A DNA stretch of 64,000 nucleotides from Ophiosphaerella korrae (taxonomy: Eukaryota > Ascomycota > Dothideomycetes > Pleosporales > Phaeosphaeriaceae): NCBI GenBank assembly GCA_028456385.1, contig JALNQF010000117.1, positions 1 to 64,000 on the forward strand. Direction: 5' to 3'. The stretch's first letter is position 1; the number at the start of each line of letters is the position of its first letter. The translations under genes were made by a program, and so were the position numbers. The notes under the pieces are model-generated. The model saw only the letters and a list, made by a program, of their open reading frames with translations, was not told the origin of the DNA and made no database searches. This document shows positions 12,892 through 23,515 of the stretch, in pieces.

Positions 12892-13335
12892 GCCGAAGTT
12901 TTAAAAGTGCAATTGATAGAATGCAGAAATGGTTTGAGCAAAGAGGATACAATTAAGGACTCTGACGGTATCCCTAATATCTCTGATACACCTTCGCTCT
13001 TCTCTACAAACTCTTCTCTAGATAGCTGCTCATCTGTGGGGCTGTTTGGGGATATTCATTGGACGGCGACTCAATACCTGGCAAGCACACTATCCCAGGA
13101 TCCTTTTCTTCGGCCACTATATACTCGAGCTCTGCAAGAGATCGGGCCCAAACGATTCTCAACACATCATGACCGACTTCTGAAGAAGTTTTTGGCAGAC
13201 CTTCGATTAGAGAGGAAAGACTATATCCATCTGCAAGCTGTCCGCTTTCTCCGAAATCGATCGAGACGGGAAGAAGTGACGGCGCAGATTTGTCGATTCA
13301 ATCGACCACACTCTAGCCTTGCAGATCAGTAAAAA

Positions 13336-15999
13336 ATGCAGCAGATCTTAGACCAAGAAGAAGACCGGAGCTACCGCCTGGATCATTTTCTCGAAGCAAA
13401 GAGCGAGCCCCTGCACGAGATGGAAGACGAATATGGAGATATCGATGACGTAGCTGACTACGGAAACAATGGAGATGACGAGAATGAAGAAGAAAAAGAA
13501 GCAGAAGAAGAAGAAGATGGTGATGATGATGAGACCGAGGAGGTTCAGATTGACAAGCTTCCCAATATCGAGTCAGTAGTGGCCATTCTCACCAAGGGAC
13601 CATCATTTCAGGCATTCAAATCGAGCCTTCAATCTTTAGTCAATCCTCCCACAACGATAAGGGAAGCGCTCAGTTCTCGAAACATGAAGGTGTTGCAACA
13701 GTTACTCAAAAAACGATTTGAGGTCGTTGCCCAGGGCGAGTACTCCTGGATTCGTGAGCTAGATGATATTGGTTACACACGCGATGAACTCGCAGAAATT
13801 TTGTTCGAGCAGGCCAGTGACGCTCCCTGGATATATTTCGAGCCGAGCACATACAACCTACCTGCAGTACGAACTGGTGTTCATCTTCAAGGATGCGTAC
13901 ATCAGTTCCCCTCATCCGATCGATCCTCTCTATATCAATCAGCCACAACACAGGTGGTTCTTTCTCCTTCTGGCAGTTGGCGAGGTATTATCAAAATTGT
14001 TGAAGAACTCTGCGGTGTAGCCGGTATCACGCCAACAACCCGACACAGAGAAAAATGGGATGGCTATATCAGATTTGAAGAGGGAAATTCTGTGGCCACA
14101 GTGACATGCTCTCAGCCTCTCGAAAGTGTTGATTCGGAGCACTGCACAATAGTTTCCCGGCTCAGAAACTCTCTTGGGCGCTTCTGTCTCGCTGCGGGCC
14201 ATGTTCAAGCTGCAGGGCTCTGTTGCGATTCATTTACTATACTGTGGCTACCGACACAATATAGTAATCAACAATTTCCATCAGAACCGTCAATAGAGGT
14301 CTGTAGGATCGGCTTCGAACTCCCTCTGCAGCTGCTATCGGGGTTGGAGGATTTATCTGGCATACGCAACATGAGCCCGGCAGATATTCTGGGGGTCAAG
14401 AAGACGGCCTCGCAGATACTTCGACCCTTTATACAAGGCATTACGGAAGTCTCCTACGACGACAGTGTCAATGCTGGCCTCCAACTCTGTTCCCTAGCCA
14501 CTCAGGTCGTGTGCTTAGGCTTTTTGTCGTACACTCAGGCACATGCTGGGACCATCCGGCCGTTCTTTCTGGATACTCCGCTGAAGAAGATCCGTCTACT
14601 TGGCAATTTGACATCCACTGATGGACAAGGCTGGATAGAAGCGAGTCTCAACAATCTGACATGCATCGGAGACATGATACAATCTCAAGTCCTTGCGTTC
14701 GACCTGATGCAGGCACGTATCCCTTCCCTGTCATCCACCAAAGGAACCATATACAATCTCTGTACAAATGCGTACGACCTTCTTGACACATGGGGCCCCG
14801 GCGACTTCTTAATTCGACGTACAAGTATAATGCCTTTCGCCATCCAGATTGGCAACGGAATTGTCCACGCATCTGACTTGAGTGGCAACAACAAATTCCA
14901 TTGGAGCAGAACTGTTTCTATTGGAAGCCTACCCCAAATCGCTCTAGATCCACTGGGCAAGATGGTCATTGGAACATCAGTCGTTGTCAACGGGAATTGC
15001 GAAATCGATGCGAAACATTGCTGGGCAACTTCATCTCAATTCCTCGAACCCCTTGGTCCTTACGGAACTCACTGGGAGCTCGATGAGAAGCAGTTTGGAA
15101 TGCAAGCCGGAAATTACATCATGGTCCAGGCCATTGTCGCCTCACACAAGCTTCCTGGTCAGACTTTGAAACAGCATAGACTCCAGCAAGACGATGAAAT
15201 GCTTGTTCCTTTTTTGGACAATATATGGGCCGTTCAAGTAAGCTTTTGCACACGTGTTGCTCGAAGAGTGCCACTCCGCGAAATGATAGCCGACCTGCTT
15301 CCAGTATTTGCGATGGCATCAGCGTCTTCCCACGATGAAGCACACCTGTGGCAAGAGCTCCTGAAAGTAGATATTATCAACACATTTCGGCACAACACTA
15401 TCCGTGATTCATTGATTAAGCTTTCTTCTCAACTTCACCAACACGTTCTGAGAATGATTCGGAGAATATTCAAAGTCCTTCAGCATACGGGACTAGACCG
15501 TGAAGGGAAGATCCTGGTTGTGGCGTGGCCGCATGAACATGAATTATTCAGATGTTTCAGAGTCGCCTGCGAGAAAGAAAACTCATGGGCTGGCGTCCTT
15601 GCGGACTCGGAGGATTCCGCTACCTTTGCCTACATCACGACTAGGTGTTTCGAAACCAAAAAGATCAAGTGTAGCGGTCCTAGCCCTACTTGGCGGAGTA
15701 CAATCCACCTATTGGAAACAGCTGTTGTACTTCATGGCAGAGACGCTTCCTCACTCACAACTGCTCTACAGCACAATGTGACGTACTTTTTCGAGAAGCC
15801 GGATCGCCTCTTCTATGTCAGAGCTCGGAGACCAGATACCGCCGATGTAGCAAATTTGATCACTTCCCGCATGACAAGTCCGCCAGATATCCAGCGAAGA
15901 TTGCTCGTTAGACTCACGAAAGAGCGCAAACAGCGGGCAAGACTCCGTGAACGGATAGCCTCTGATGATCTTGCCGAGGAAGTGGCCATTCTCCAGTAG
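13336..15999 (+). CDS. Large protein of unknown function, in frame with NLR1
   Basis: An 887-codon frame begins three bases after the TAA that ends the NLR1 frame and is in the same reading frame, so the two probably were one gene. The protein starts with a short helical stretch, has a strongly acidic run (about residues 30-70, mostly Glu and Asp), and then a long globular region with no named domain that I recognise (blocks such as EKWDGYIRFEEGNS and LGRFCLAAGHVQAAGLCCDS). Immediately upstream, the end of the NLR1 frame (about 13030-13320) matches a fungal C-terminal region also seen in the pseudogene at 34.5-37.5 kb. Whether 13336 is a true start is doubtful; no promoter separates it. Confidence 0.6.
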   Translation: MQQILDQEEDRSYRLDHFLEAKSEPLHEMEDEYGDIDDVADYGNNGDDENEEEKEAEEEEDGDDDETEEVQIDKLPNIESVVAILTKGPSFQAFKSSLQSLVNPPTTIREALSSRNMKVLQQLLKKRFEVVAQGEYSWIRELDDIGYTRDELAEILFEQASDAPWIYFEPSTYNLPAVRTGVHLQGCVHQFPSSDRSSLYQSATTQVVLSPSGSWRGIIKIVEELCGVAGITPTTRHREKWDGYIRFEEGNSVATVTCSQPLESVDSEHCTIVSRLRNSLGRFCLAAGHVQAAGLCCDSFTILWLPTQYSNQQFPSEPSIEVCRIGFELPLQLLSGLEDLSGIRNMSPADILGVKKTASQILRPFIQGITEVSYDDSVNAGLQLCSLATQVVCLGFLSYTQAHAGTIRPFFLDTPLKKIRLLGNLTSTDGQGWIEASLNNLTCIGDMIQSQVLAFDLMQARIPSLSSTKGTIYNLCTNAYDLLDTWGPGDFLIRRTSIMPFAIQIGNGIVHASDLSGNNKFHWSRTVSIGSLPQIALDPLGKMVIGTSVVVNGNCEIDAKHCWATSSQFLEPLGPYGTHWELDEKQFGMQAGNYIMVQAIVASHKLPGQTLKQHRLQQDDEMLVPFLDNIWAVQVSFCTRVARRVPLREMIADLLPVFAMASASSHDEAHLWQELLKVDIINTFRHNTIRDSLIKLSSQLHQHVLRMIRRIFKVLQHTGLDREGKILVVAWPHEHELFRCFRVACEKENSWAGVLADSEDSATFAYITTRCFETKKIKCSGPSPTWRSTIHLLETAVVLHGRDASSLTTALQHNVTYFFEKPDRLFYVRARRPDTADVANLITSRMTSPPDIQRRLLVRLTKERKQRARLRERIASDDLAEEVAILQ

Positions 16000-16309
16000 T
16001 TGATCCCATTTATGTCAGCCATACAATCAGCCATCACATTTGAACTTCAAATGTTGTTTTCGGGTGTGCCTGCGCTTCATTAACGCGTATTATACGTGGT
16101 TTGTATAGGATGGTGGGGAAGAGGTTCTAGGGCGGAATTAGCATAAATAGTGGCTGTGTGAAACGTATTCTACCATAGCTGTTCTGCTTACCAGTGCACC
16201 TCTATGTGTACACAGGCTAGCTGGCTTATGGCTGCTCCAGCTCGATAAGACTGCAATTAGCCATGTTTAGCCAGGAACATTCCCGGCTGACAGGGGTCAT
16301 ACAACGGTA
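16000..16309. other. Intergenic, nothing recognised
   Basis: Short non-coding stretch after the stop at 15999. No gene or repeat was recognised. Confidence 0.5.
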
Positions 16310-16740
16310 TCGCCTGCGCAAAAGGTCAGGTCGGTTTTTGCAAAGTGCTGTACAAAGAGGCCGAGGCGATGAACCAACAGACGCTGGCGCGGAGAGAGAG
16401 AAGGTACTGGGGCCTGAGCATCCAAACACGCTGAGGAGCATGAAAAAACTTGGCGCTTGTGCTAGAGCGCTAAGGTAAGCCCGAGGAGGCGGAATTAATG
16501 AATAGGCAGACGATGGCGCGGAGGGAGGAGGTGCTTGGGTCTGAGCATCTAGACACGCTGACGAGCGTATACTGGCCTCGCCCACCTCCTCGCTAATTAG
16601 CATTGCTACAGCGAAATCCCTTGCTCCGTACGAAAGAGCATGCCCCGCATACCACACCGTCCTTGGGAAAGATCACCTAACTACCCGCGCGTGTCGCTAA
16701 CAATATGCTATAGCTAAAAAATTATGCAACGGAAGAACAG
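16310..16740 (+). pseudogene. NB-ARC/TPR C-terminal remnant
   Basis: Broken frames encode TPR pieces (EAEAMNQQTLA.., LGPEHPNTLRSMKKL, NRQTMARREEVLGSEHLDTLTSVYW) followed by ALAPYERACPAYHTVLGKDHLTTRACR. The order and the ending match the end of NLR2 at 30.0-30.4 kb. It is a 3' fragment of a related gene with frameshifts. Confidence 0.75.
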
Positions 16741-18684
16741 GGTCGGTCTACTCGTTCTACTGAGATACTAGATAGCAGCATACGTATATACACACGCAAG
16801 GCATTAAAGCTAGCATGCATGTGGGCTAGCAAGGATTGGTATTAAAATCTCGAAAAACCTCTACAACAACGTGCGAGAATGAATTCTTGTGAAAATACTA
16901 CAACGCTTAATACAATGCAAATATAATCTTGATCCCCTCTATCTATAATTTGTACTCAACTTAGCACGCTATGAAGACAAGGGCGCGCAGACGGCTCGAG
17001 CGAGTCAAGCTCGAAACAAGCCTTAGCCTAGCGGCCGAAGCTAGGTTAAGCCTTGCGGCATACGATTCCAACATCCGCACACTTAAAATACAGCTAGTCT
17101 AGTCTAGTCTGCTCTTGACTTTTCCGTCCAGGCAAAGAAGTAAGGTCCCTCACTTGGTCAACCCCGGGTATAGGTCTACCCTGACGCTCAAACGGCGCAG
17201 ATATATGCAAATCCTGTACTCGGGATACGGTGTTTACGTGTCTCTCTACAGGTCCGCAAATCCTGGATCAGAATGCTCGAGCGTTGTAGCAGGTCCGAGG
17301 TAGTCTGGCGTGGCGCTGCTTTTGCAAGCTCGCAGTGAAATATGGTATTTGAGGCTGAGTTGGAGTTTTCTATACAAGGTATGAAGTACATACAAAGGTT
17401 TAGAATCTAGTACATCTATGCCGAGATTATCTGTGTCTCTTGGTCGTTGTGGACTTTGTTGTGATGAAAAGCACCGTTGAGTTTCTGCCACGGAGGGTTT
17501 TCCGCCACACAGGGAGGGACGTGATACAAGCTTATCCTCTTGCTGTTGGCTAAGCTTTCTCCAGTTGAGTTTTTTGGTCTGATCTGAGCTTGTTAGACCC
17601 TAGCGTCTTCGACTTTGCGTAGTTCACTCAATATTATGTTTGGCAGCATTTTTTTTATATATATAAGAAACCTTCTTCTCGTCCTCAAGACTCGATTTCT
17701 TCAATCGCGGCTTGATTCGGGTCCATATTAGCGGAGCTTGGGATGGATGGACTGGGGAAGCCGCCTCCTCCGAGTTGACAGCAATTAGCTTCAAGCTAAG
17801 TTCGATGCAAATAAAAGTTTTCTCTACGATACTTGTCTTGAATACTTCATGAACAATTCCGTCTACTTGTCCGCGTTGCGTTTCGTTGAGGTTGAAAATT
17901 TGGTGACTTAGTCGTTTCGCGGTGGCCCGGGCTCAGTTTCTCCCCCCTCCCCCGCCTTGTGATGGGTTCCGGTGCTGTCGTTGGGCATCCGAGCAACATA
18001 AACAACCGCGTCTCCGTTTTTTCCAGCTTTTTTTTTTCTGCGTTTGGAGCGTTGCTGGTGCGCGTGTGCAGGCGAGCGAACTCCCTTCCTCGCCCCGCAC
18101 GCAGGCTCTCGAGCCCAGCCCAACGACGACGACGACGCCCTCGAGCAACACCACAAACGTTTGATAATGGAGAAACTTCATGGCACTGGCGGCCGGGTAC
18201 GTCCCGGACGGTTTTCGAGCTCAGTTCGACCCCTTGGGCACACCACAAACATTTGACAACGGAGGATTTGCAGCGGGCAGGGCAGGACAGGGCAGGGCCG
18301 GGCCCAGCTCACCAGAGGCCAAACCTTTTAGCCTCTGCAGCAGCGTGGCAACAACAAGTTTGGTCAAACAAGACATTTTTGGTACAATAGGGTAGGCTTT
18401 ACGTAGAGGAGGCTGAGCAGGGAGCTTGAACAGGCATGCAAAGATTGCCGGTCAGTAGTTATGTATATTCAGCTGGCTGGCATGAATATCAGCAATGTTA
18501 TTTCGCGAAAAGGCAAGACGCGCAGCAGCTGTGTGTCAAGCGAGTTAGTATATGAATCTACGTTGCTTGTGCTGCCAATCGGCAGAGTAGCAAAGCGTAA
18601 GAGACACGATCAGCGCCTAACGATCCCTGCAGCTTCATTTTGTCAGCGAATAGTATCACACGTTATAAGCCTATAACGTGTCTG
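16741..18684. other. Long intergenic stretch with low-complexity DNA
   Basis: No gene family was recognised. Visible are a short (TA)n/poly-T stretch near 17650-17665, pyrimidine/purine-rich DNA around 17940-18140 that creates overlapping basic open frames on both strands, and an imperfect direct repeat (caccacaaac-g/a-tttga) at about 18148 and 18242. Confidence 0.5.
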
Positions 18685-19085
18685 TGCGTGACGCACGCTG
18701 AACACCAGAGTCGCCATGTCAAAAATGAGGCTGCAGAGCCACATATAATGGCTATTATCGCGAGATTTTGTGGTGGGGCGGTAACTGAAAGCTTATGAGT
18801 AGTTTAGACTCTCTGAATTTTGCTGGGAGGCTGACATTACAGCCAGAGCGAGTATTTGTGAGCGGAGCTGCTGACGCAGCCGCTGGAGACTCCTCACTGC
18901 CGGTAGCATCAACTACCTGTTTGCTGCGCTTCTTCTTCTGAGTAGATGAAGTTGAAGCCTTTCTCTTCTGCCTCTGCCCAGGTTGTATAGAGTTTTTGAT
19001 GTTGATGGCTACGCGCTAGGCTACGCGCTAAGCAGCCTTATCGGCCCTCTCCTTCTCCCTCACCAACTTAGCTGCCTCTCGCGCT
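18685..19085 (-). mobile_element. Pogo-like transposase C-terminal tail and 3' flank (copy A)
   Basis: This segment is similar to 41905-42297. On the minus strand both read as a basic, Lys/Arg/Gln-rich tail (RPGQRQKRKAS.., KRSKQVVDA) ending in LPAKFR-stop, typical of the C-terminus of Fot1/pogo transposases. Copy A carries extra damage. The DDE core is absent, so these are 3' fragments. Confidence 0.6.
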
Positions 19086-19088
19086 ATA

Positions 19089-19440
19089 CGTGTCAGATTT
19101 GATGGTCACTCGGTCACCGATGCGAGTAGAGGTAAGAATTGGATTTATTGATTGTTCTGTCTATCATCTGCCTTCTGGCTGCTATTGATATACTTCGCGA
19201 GGTTCTTTGATTGCTCCCGCAGTTGAGTTGGTGCGTCGCCAGAGATTCCGAACGTGCGCGCGTGCTCGATCGATCGCCATCGCCATCTCAATCGTCATCT
19301 GAATCAACTTCATGAGCTGGCTCGTGACATAAGTATTCTCGCTAATTGTGCTTTTAGAGCTCGTCGTGCGCAAAAGAGTTGTCCTTGATCCTGCTAGGCT
19401 ACTATTAGCTGCGACTGACGCCAATGTCTAAGTAGATAGT
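19089..19440 (-). repeat. Dispersed repeat family R, partial copy
   Basis: Begins with a cagattt..ggtcactcggt end sequence and shares blocks (ttgattgctc, gcagttgagttggtgcgtcgcca, gatcgatcgccat) with copies at 26580, 30596, 41517, 55795, 56300 and 56845. The right part has an open frame (RTTLLRTTSSKSTIS). Class of element not determined. Confidence 0.6.
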
Positions 19441-19640
19441 AGAGACAGAGGGTGTCGAGTTACGCTTGGAGTGATGCAATTGTCTCTTAAAGCTCGGCGT
19501 TCTAGTCCTTAAGATATTGCTGTTCTGCTTTGATTGTCGTGAGGTCGCTCCTTATGTCAATGACGCTGCTCTGTTGCGTGATGGTCTCATTGTACAAGCT
19601 TGCTACTGCTTCCTGCTTGTTGACGGTGCCACCGGGGCTC
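19440..19640 (-). pseudogene. Retroelement gag-like coiled-coil remnant
   Basis: On the minus strand, with stops at expected Gln codons, it reads IRSDLTTIKAEQQYLKD, NAEL, ETIASLQA, LDTLS. This resembles the Gln-rich coiled coil before the zinc knuckles in gag-like proteins of fungal LINE elements. Only about 60 codons are visible and no reverse transcriptase is nearby. Confidence 0.35.
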
Positions 19641-20781
19641 CGGCACAACGTTCGGTAGTCCGCATGGGCCGCCTTGCAGCGGGGACTAGCTAAGCGAACG
19701 ACCGGGAATTGAGTAAAAGAATGTCCGAGATGATATCCTAATAGGCCATCACCGATAAACGTTCACGGCAAGGGTGCGGTCGGTGCGGGCCGGCTGCCTG
19801 CATCAGGTCAAGCCACATTTCACGACTAGATGGCAGAGCAGCAAGTTTGCGCAGAAGACGATCATTCTGCAGCGATCACGCAATAAGATATCGTATGCTT
19901 TAAGCGGAACGAGAGTGTGTCATGCATTCTGCGTAGCTAGTGTCAGCAGCTCTTGCCGCAGCGGACAAGTTCTACTGAGCTAGTGCACAAACCAAACAGA
20001 TTGAACACGGAAAGTAAAAAAAAAACAGTAACAGTACTCCTGAACATTTTGAAGCGTTCAATTAGAAATTTCATTCATTCGGGGGGGGGGGGGGAGGTAT
20101 CAACAAGTATATACTATTCACAGGTACGCCGAAGTGATACTTGTTATCAAGTCCGATGCTCCAGAGTGCGGCCCTCGAGCACCCTGGAGACTGAGTCCAG
20201 AGAAGTGGGCAAAGCACCCACGCTTCTCGTAGAAAACAAATGAGATGTCCAAGGGGAAGTGTGGCGAAACACTAACCCTTGGGGAGGGGGAGAAGCTCCG
20301 CAGTGGCTATGGTGACCATGCGACACTGCACCCACCCATGTGCGCAGTGTACCCCTAAAAACCAGGACCCTTGGTCTAATGCAAAGCGACGAACGATGAG
20401 TATATGCGTAGCGGGGCGGTGGGGGGCACAGGGCGTAGATGCGCTGTTAGTGCAGAAGCACTGTTGCTACTGTTCGGTCGCGGGAGAAAGATCGAAAGAA
20501 AACAAAACGCCAATGCTAATGCCAGTTATAAATCCAAGGCGTTGTTGCGTGACCCATTTATCCCAAAACCTTCCGTGTAAATGCGATGATGAATCAAGAG
20601 ATCTTAGAACTGGTTGATGCAGATCCTGTTCCTGGAATGGAGGACGAATCCAGAAAAGGGAAGATGCAGTTAAGAATGTGTCTAGGAGTAGTAATAGTGG
20701 TTGTCGATCGATATATGCGGTGGTGAATAGTTGCAGGGGATCAAAGGTACACGCCTCGGACGTCTCGAGCATCAGTGAAGT
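19641..20781. other. Intergenic, no gene recognised
   Basis: Short overlapping open frames only. A 14-base G tract lies at 20081-20094. Nothing supportable as a gene. Confidence 0.5.
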
Positions 20782-21460
20782 TTACACATTGTACGGGCCA
20801 AGTCGGGCGCGAGAGTATTGTGGGAGGGTATTGAGAGGGATCGTGTCGAAGTCATTGTTGTTGTTGTTGTTGTTGCGGTTGGGCAGGAGGGAGTCAACAA
20901 AGCTGCGGAACGTAGTCCCGTCAGCGCTCCTCCACGCAGCTCGGCCGCCGGTGCTCAGAGCAATACCCAGGTCAACGGCGAGCGGGCCCCAAACTTGGAG
21001 CATTTCGGGGTCGAGCTGCACATACGTAGCGCAAAAGCCCAGGACGAGGAGGACACAGACCATGTGGAGGAGAGCGAGACTGGTAGCAATGGTTAGCGGG
21101 GTGGGTGCAGAGCGGGGTGGGTGCAGTGCGGGGTGGATGCGGTGTGGGGTGGATGCAGTGCTTTGATAGAGTGTCGACTTACTCGGGACGGGAAAAGGCA
21201 TGATAGACACAGATGGCCAAGAGCACAAGAGCGAAGAAGATCCACACGCTGAGGGCGCTGTGAACGTACGTCAGCATCAAAAGAATTGTGGAATCGTCCA
21301 ATAGGAGCTCTTACATGATGAAGGTGGTATTCAGTGAGGTTGGAGTGATAGTATGAGCTTCAGTAGGGCTCTTGAGCATCATGCCGGTTGCGAGGACTAT
21401 GATAGCAGCGCTTAGTGTGATTCCGAAGCTCGAGAGCTTCACCATGTTTAGGATGGCCAT
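20782..21460 (-). CDS. Small multi-pass membrane protein, function unknown
   Basis: Exons 21460-21315, 21257-21183 and 21079-20782 join in frame (introns 57 and 103 nt, both GT..AG with ctgac/ctaac branch sites) to give about 172 residues. I chose the ATG at 21460 because the sequence upstream in that frame is low-complexity. Hydrophobic segments are at about residues 9-27 (FGITLSAAIIVLATGMML), 48-67 (ALSVWIFFALVLLAICVY) and 76-96 (ALLHMVCVLLVLGFCATY), with a shorter one after. The tail has a run of seven Asn. The 3-4 helix, short layout resembles MARVEL-like fungal membrane proteins, but no signature proves it. Confidence 0.6.
21099..21163. repeat. Minisatellite inside an intron
   Basis: About four copies of a 14-18 base unit (gcggggtgg-gtgca) lie within the second intron (21080-21182) of the membrane-protein gene, which explains why that intron is longer than others in the window. 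Confidence 0.7.
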
Positions 21461-22250
21461 GTTAGCGGTGGGGTATGGGCGGGCGAGAGCGGGAGCGGGA
21501 GCGGGTATGGAGTGTGAGGATGGGAACGGTTTCCGTGCAACGTCAGGATGCAGGGCAGCGCCGAACGCCGCGGCAATAACGATGCAGACAATAGAGAGGG
21601 TGCAGCCCAGCGGTATGCCGTGGGCTGGTAACAAGAGGAGGGAGGATAGCAAGTGTCCGGCGGGGACTGTGCTGGGGCAGAAGCACGGAGCGATGTTGGG
21701 TGGTCGAAGGACTTTATGCAACTTTCTTGTCGCGTCTGCGGCAGGCTGACCAGACGCCCCCGCCGTGCCTGGAGCCGTTGCCCAACCTCGAGTCCGCCTC
21801 AAGCACGCCAATGCGTGCGGCAAACAACGGTGGTACAACAAGGAACTGGTACGTTCCTCGAGCGCCTCCGAGTCGTTTCTTGTTGCAGTGCGAGATGGAG
21901 TATCGGCCGCCCAAGCAGCCAGAGGCATACCTCGAGGGCTATTCGCAGCCGGTTGGCACGTGACGGCACGTGACGGTACGTGACAGCACACGTCATAAGT
22001 CGACGTGGGCGGGGTCTGGTTGGTCTGTGCACACATGACTTGAGATGGCTCGGCTGTTTCGGCCGTCCGAAGCTGAGAGAGTACACAGCCCCATTACCCA
22101 CAGCCACCTTCCACCGTTATAAGGTGGGAGCATACCCGCATTGCGATAGTGAAGGGCTTTGTTTCTCAAGTCGCCTGCTGAAATCGTTAGCAAGTAAATC
22201 CAACTGAGCTATGGGAGAATGCGTACTAACGACCAAGTCATATCCACGTC
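21461..22250. other. Divergent intergenic region
   Basis: Lies between the minus-strand membrane-protein gene and the plus-strand gene at 22251, so it probably holds both promoters. A long minus-strand open frame (22036-21311) runs through it but is Pro/Ala/Arg low-complexity before the ATG at 21460. A cacgtgacggcacgtgacgg-type short repeat is at about 21957-21985. Confidence 0.45.
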
Positions 22251-23205
22251 ATGGAAACTCGAGTCGAAAAACTTCCATTCATCCAAATACGATTACCCAA
22301 AGACCGCCGCTTGACGACTAATTTCCAGCGGCTTCACCGAGGGGCTTACGATGTTGTGCGCGGAGGCTCCTTACTGCTGTGTAGTGCTGCGATGAGCGGA
22401 AGTTATCTGGGCCTGAGAGTTGAACCGGGCCACAATGCAATCTTTAGAAAATGGCAAAGCGTAAGTCTTTCAAGCCGACCCGCATCTCGAAATGCCGAGC
22501 TGATAATAACATGCGAGCTGACTTGACAAAGTTTGTGGCCGCGCAACCCGATCGATTCCCAACTTCAACGCTGCTCGGTGGACTAGTAGTGTCTACAGCC
22601 GGGTACACATTAGCAATAATAGCAGTTCATCGAAGGGCACCGGATGCCGTTGCAATGGTATCAGCACTATGTATAATATTGGTCTTGTCAGAAGGCTGGC
22701 TGAACGCTCTCAGGGTGACACCTGCAGAGAGACTACTGGTAGTCATGCCGGCAGTAGTGAACCTTGGCATGATTCTGGTCCTTATGAGCACTGGAAGCCA
22801 AATCAAGAACCTGTCTGGGCCGGTTTTGTTGTCAAACGCGTAGTAAACGGGGTATCAGGAGGCTGCGATTTTGATGGTGATTCTTGCAAAGGGCGAGCTG
22901 CGAATCTGTAGCTTTTTTTTTGATACCGAGTGGGCGAATGTGAGAAGCGCGAGGTGTTGAAGGTCGTCTGGCATTTTGAGCCAATTTTCAGTGTGGTAAT
23001 TGTGTGCATATATCGCGCCGAGCTTGAGCCCCCGTGTTGCTCAATACCCGACGGCAGCGCCAAGAACGAAGCAGAAGCCTTTCTGGCAACATTTCTCTGG
23101 AATAGTAGAAATATGGTGTTATCGGGCTTTGTAGCCTCCCTTGTTCTTGTTGTAAGCTTGCTCTGGAGGCCAGAAAGCCACTCAAAGGATCCACCCTCGG
23201 CATGA
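22251..23205 (+). CDS. Putative multi-pass membrane protein, function unknown
   Basis: Exon 1 22251-22460 and exon 2 from 22532 join in phase 0 across a 71-nt intron (gtaagt..aag, branch gctgac). Exon 2 encodes three hydrophobic segments (LLGGLVVSTAGYTLAIIAV; AVAMVSALCIILVLSEGW; LLVVMPAVVNLGMILVLM). It either ends at the TAG at 22841 (173 residues) or is spliced from 22840 (gtagta donor) to 22992, which keeps the frame and adds another hydrophobic segment (VLSGFVASLVLVVSLLW), giving 243 residues. The second model is supported by the in-frame join and by hydrophobic coding beyond the stop, but the donor is weak. No family recognised. Confidence 0.5.
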
Positions 23206-23515
23206 TGTTCCAATCGGTGCTGAGGCATACAAGCGGCAAGCTTGCGCCACACGCGGACGCCAGCTGAACCCCACTTGCGCCGAGGGGTTCCGAACTAGCA
23301 TGCACGCGGGGTGACAGTTGTGACGCATTCTCACGGCTGCACAGATTATTGCATAGAATTCTGCCACCTCTGTGCTCCTGAGCAGCCATCTGAGTTCACC
23401 AAGAATCACCCTCTCTTTCAATTGTTCGTGGGACTGGCCAGCCGGTTGCGTCAGTGCCCATCTGCAGCTCTAACCACCTACTGAGACCTTGTCTCTGGTT
23501 CTCCGTCCATACACC

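Larger units (their letters stand above)
9903..13332 (+). pseudogene. NLR1: NB-ARC/TPR protein with N-terminal amyloid-like motif, three nonsense codons
   Basis: Exons 9903-9996, 10061-10211 and 10260 onward join in frame (introns 64 and 48 nt). Residues 7-24 form a Gly/Asn/Gln motif, followed by the ERPETPP linker. The P-loop GLGGVGKS (about residues 77-84) is split by intron 2. Then come Walker B (LLVLDNLDD), the sensor block ILVTTRSK, the LPLA-equivalent MPFAIVQAA, and from about residue 499 eleven 42-residue TPR units (consensus DHPDTLSSMANLASTYRNQGRWDD). The frame is interrupted by TGA (12001) and TAG (12379), both at the same conserved Trp codon of the repeat, and by TAA (13330); no frameshift occurs. 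NLRs of this type sense ligands through the repeats and trigger cell death. If the first stop is real, the product is 662 residues with under four complete repeats. Confidence 0.8.

Noticed and set aside
11460..12952. Long minus-strand open frames rich in Ser, Cys and Trp opposite the TPR repeats (also opposite 54683-55576).
   Set aside because: They repeat every 126 bases with the TPR units and are the antisense image of the coding repeats.
17847..18395. Overlapping 60-140 codon frames around 17.9-18.4 kb.
   Set aside because: Produced by GC-rich, biased composition on both strands; no protein family recognised.
21311..22036. One long minus-strand open frame (241 codons) as a gene.
   Set aside because: Only the part from 21460 down looks like protein and it splices cleanly to downstream exons; the upstream part is low-complexity.
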